From contig JALVDN010000401.1 in NCBI GenBank assembly GCA_027008965.1, forward strand, positions 1 to 6,776: DNA of 6,776 bases, read 5' to 3'. The stretch is from Flavobacteriales bacterium. GTDB taxonomy: Bacteria > Bacteroidota > Bacteroidia > Flavobacteriales > Flavobacteriaceae. The position numbers and the translations under genes are program-made. This document shows positions 6,692 to 6,776 of this stretch, piece after piece. The notes beneath the pieces are model-generated. The model saw only the letters and a program-made list of their open reading frames with translations, was not told the origin of the DNA and did not search any database. Every line of letters starts with the position of its first letter. Position 1 is the first letter of the stretch.

Positions 6692-6776
6692 AAACCATCA
6701 CCACCGCGGCATCGCTTCAAGCATAAAGTATCGGAAAAGTTGCAGTTATTTTTGACGAGAACAAAGCCGGCAATCT

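Larger units (their letters stand above)
6392..6776. other. groEL upstream region; no groES, no convincing gene
   Basis: The 100 bp nearest groEL are AT-rich and hold the promoter and leader. From about 6494 to 6691 the DNA is very GC-rich and palindromic. Beyond 6700 composition returns towards normal up to the window edge. Plus-strand open frames crossing this stretch, the longest 99 codons, are rich in Arg, His, Ala and Pro and show no family motif, as expected of GC-rich non-coding DNA. The minus strand has no sizeable frame, and nothing resembling GroES is present. Confidence 0.75.

Noticed and set aside
6456..6755. 99-codon plus-strand open frame across the GC-rich element
   Set aside because: Its composition is rich in Arg, His, Ala and Pro. 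It has no recognisable family, and the DNA underneath is palindromic. GC-rich DNA has few stop codons, so an open frame here is weak evidence.
6717..6776. Possible C-terminal end of a minus-strand gene entering from the right edge (19 codons then TGA)
   Set aside because: An open frame this short is expected by chance. The residues do not resemble the GroES C-terminus or any family I recognise.
6712..6776. Plus-strand frame at the right edge reading VAVIFDENKAGN
   Set aside because: It looks protein-like, but no ATG, GTG or TTG start is available in frame after the preceding stop, and it is too short to judge.

Overview
This window looks like chromosomal DNA from a member of the Bacteroidota. 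Four things point there. The GroEL has the Bacteroidota-style N-terminus and a Gly/Met tail. The start codons lack Shine-Dalgarno sequences and have A-rich leaders instead. The candidate promoters end in TTG/TTTG-type -7 boxes. The genes are moderately AT-rich. Nothing here resolves the organism below phylum or class.

Layout. (1) 1-796, minus: a Ppx/GppA-family phosphatase, cut by the left edge so that its C-terminus is missing. (2) 806-2470, minus: a lipoprotein metallopeptidase of the dipeptidyl-peptidase III (M49) type, lying 9 bp upstream of the phosphatase and probably co-transcribed with it. (3) 2471-2745: a divergent spacer with a candidate promoter at each end and, between them, a GC-rich 78-nt imperfect hairpin. 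(4) 2746-4062, plus: the tRNA methylthiotransferase MtaB. (5) 4041-4715, plus: a small alpha/beta hydrolase overlapping the end of mtaB. (6) 4714-4743: a bidirectional terminator between convergent genes. (7) 4760-6391, minus: groEL. (8) 6392-6776: a groEL promoter with heat-shock-like features, then about 200 bp of very GC-rich, palindrome-rich DNA with no convincing gene.

The proteins are mostly conserved housekeeping functions: tRNA modification, protein folding, phosphate/alarmone metabolism and peptide turnover at the envelope. The parts least explained by known genes are the two GC-rich structured intergenic elements (about 2539-2695 and 6494-6691). They share several short motifs in the same order. 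The second lies directly upstream of the groEL promoter, where groES would be expected, so this groEL appears to be transcribed alone. I found no defence system, CRISPR array, transposase, tRNA or rRNA.
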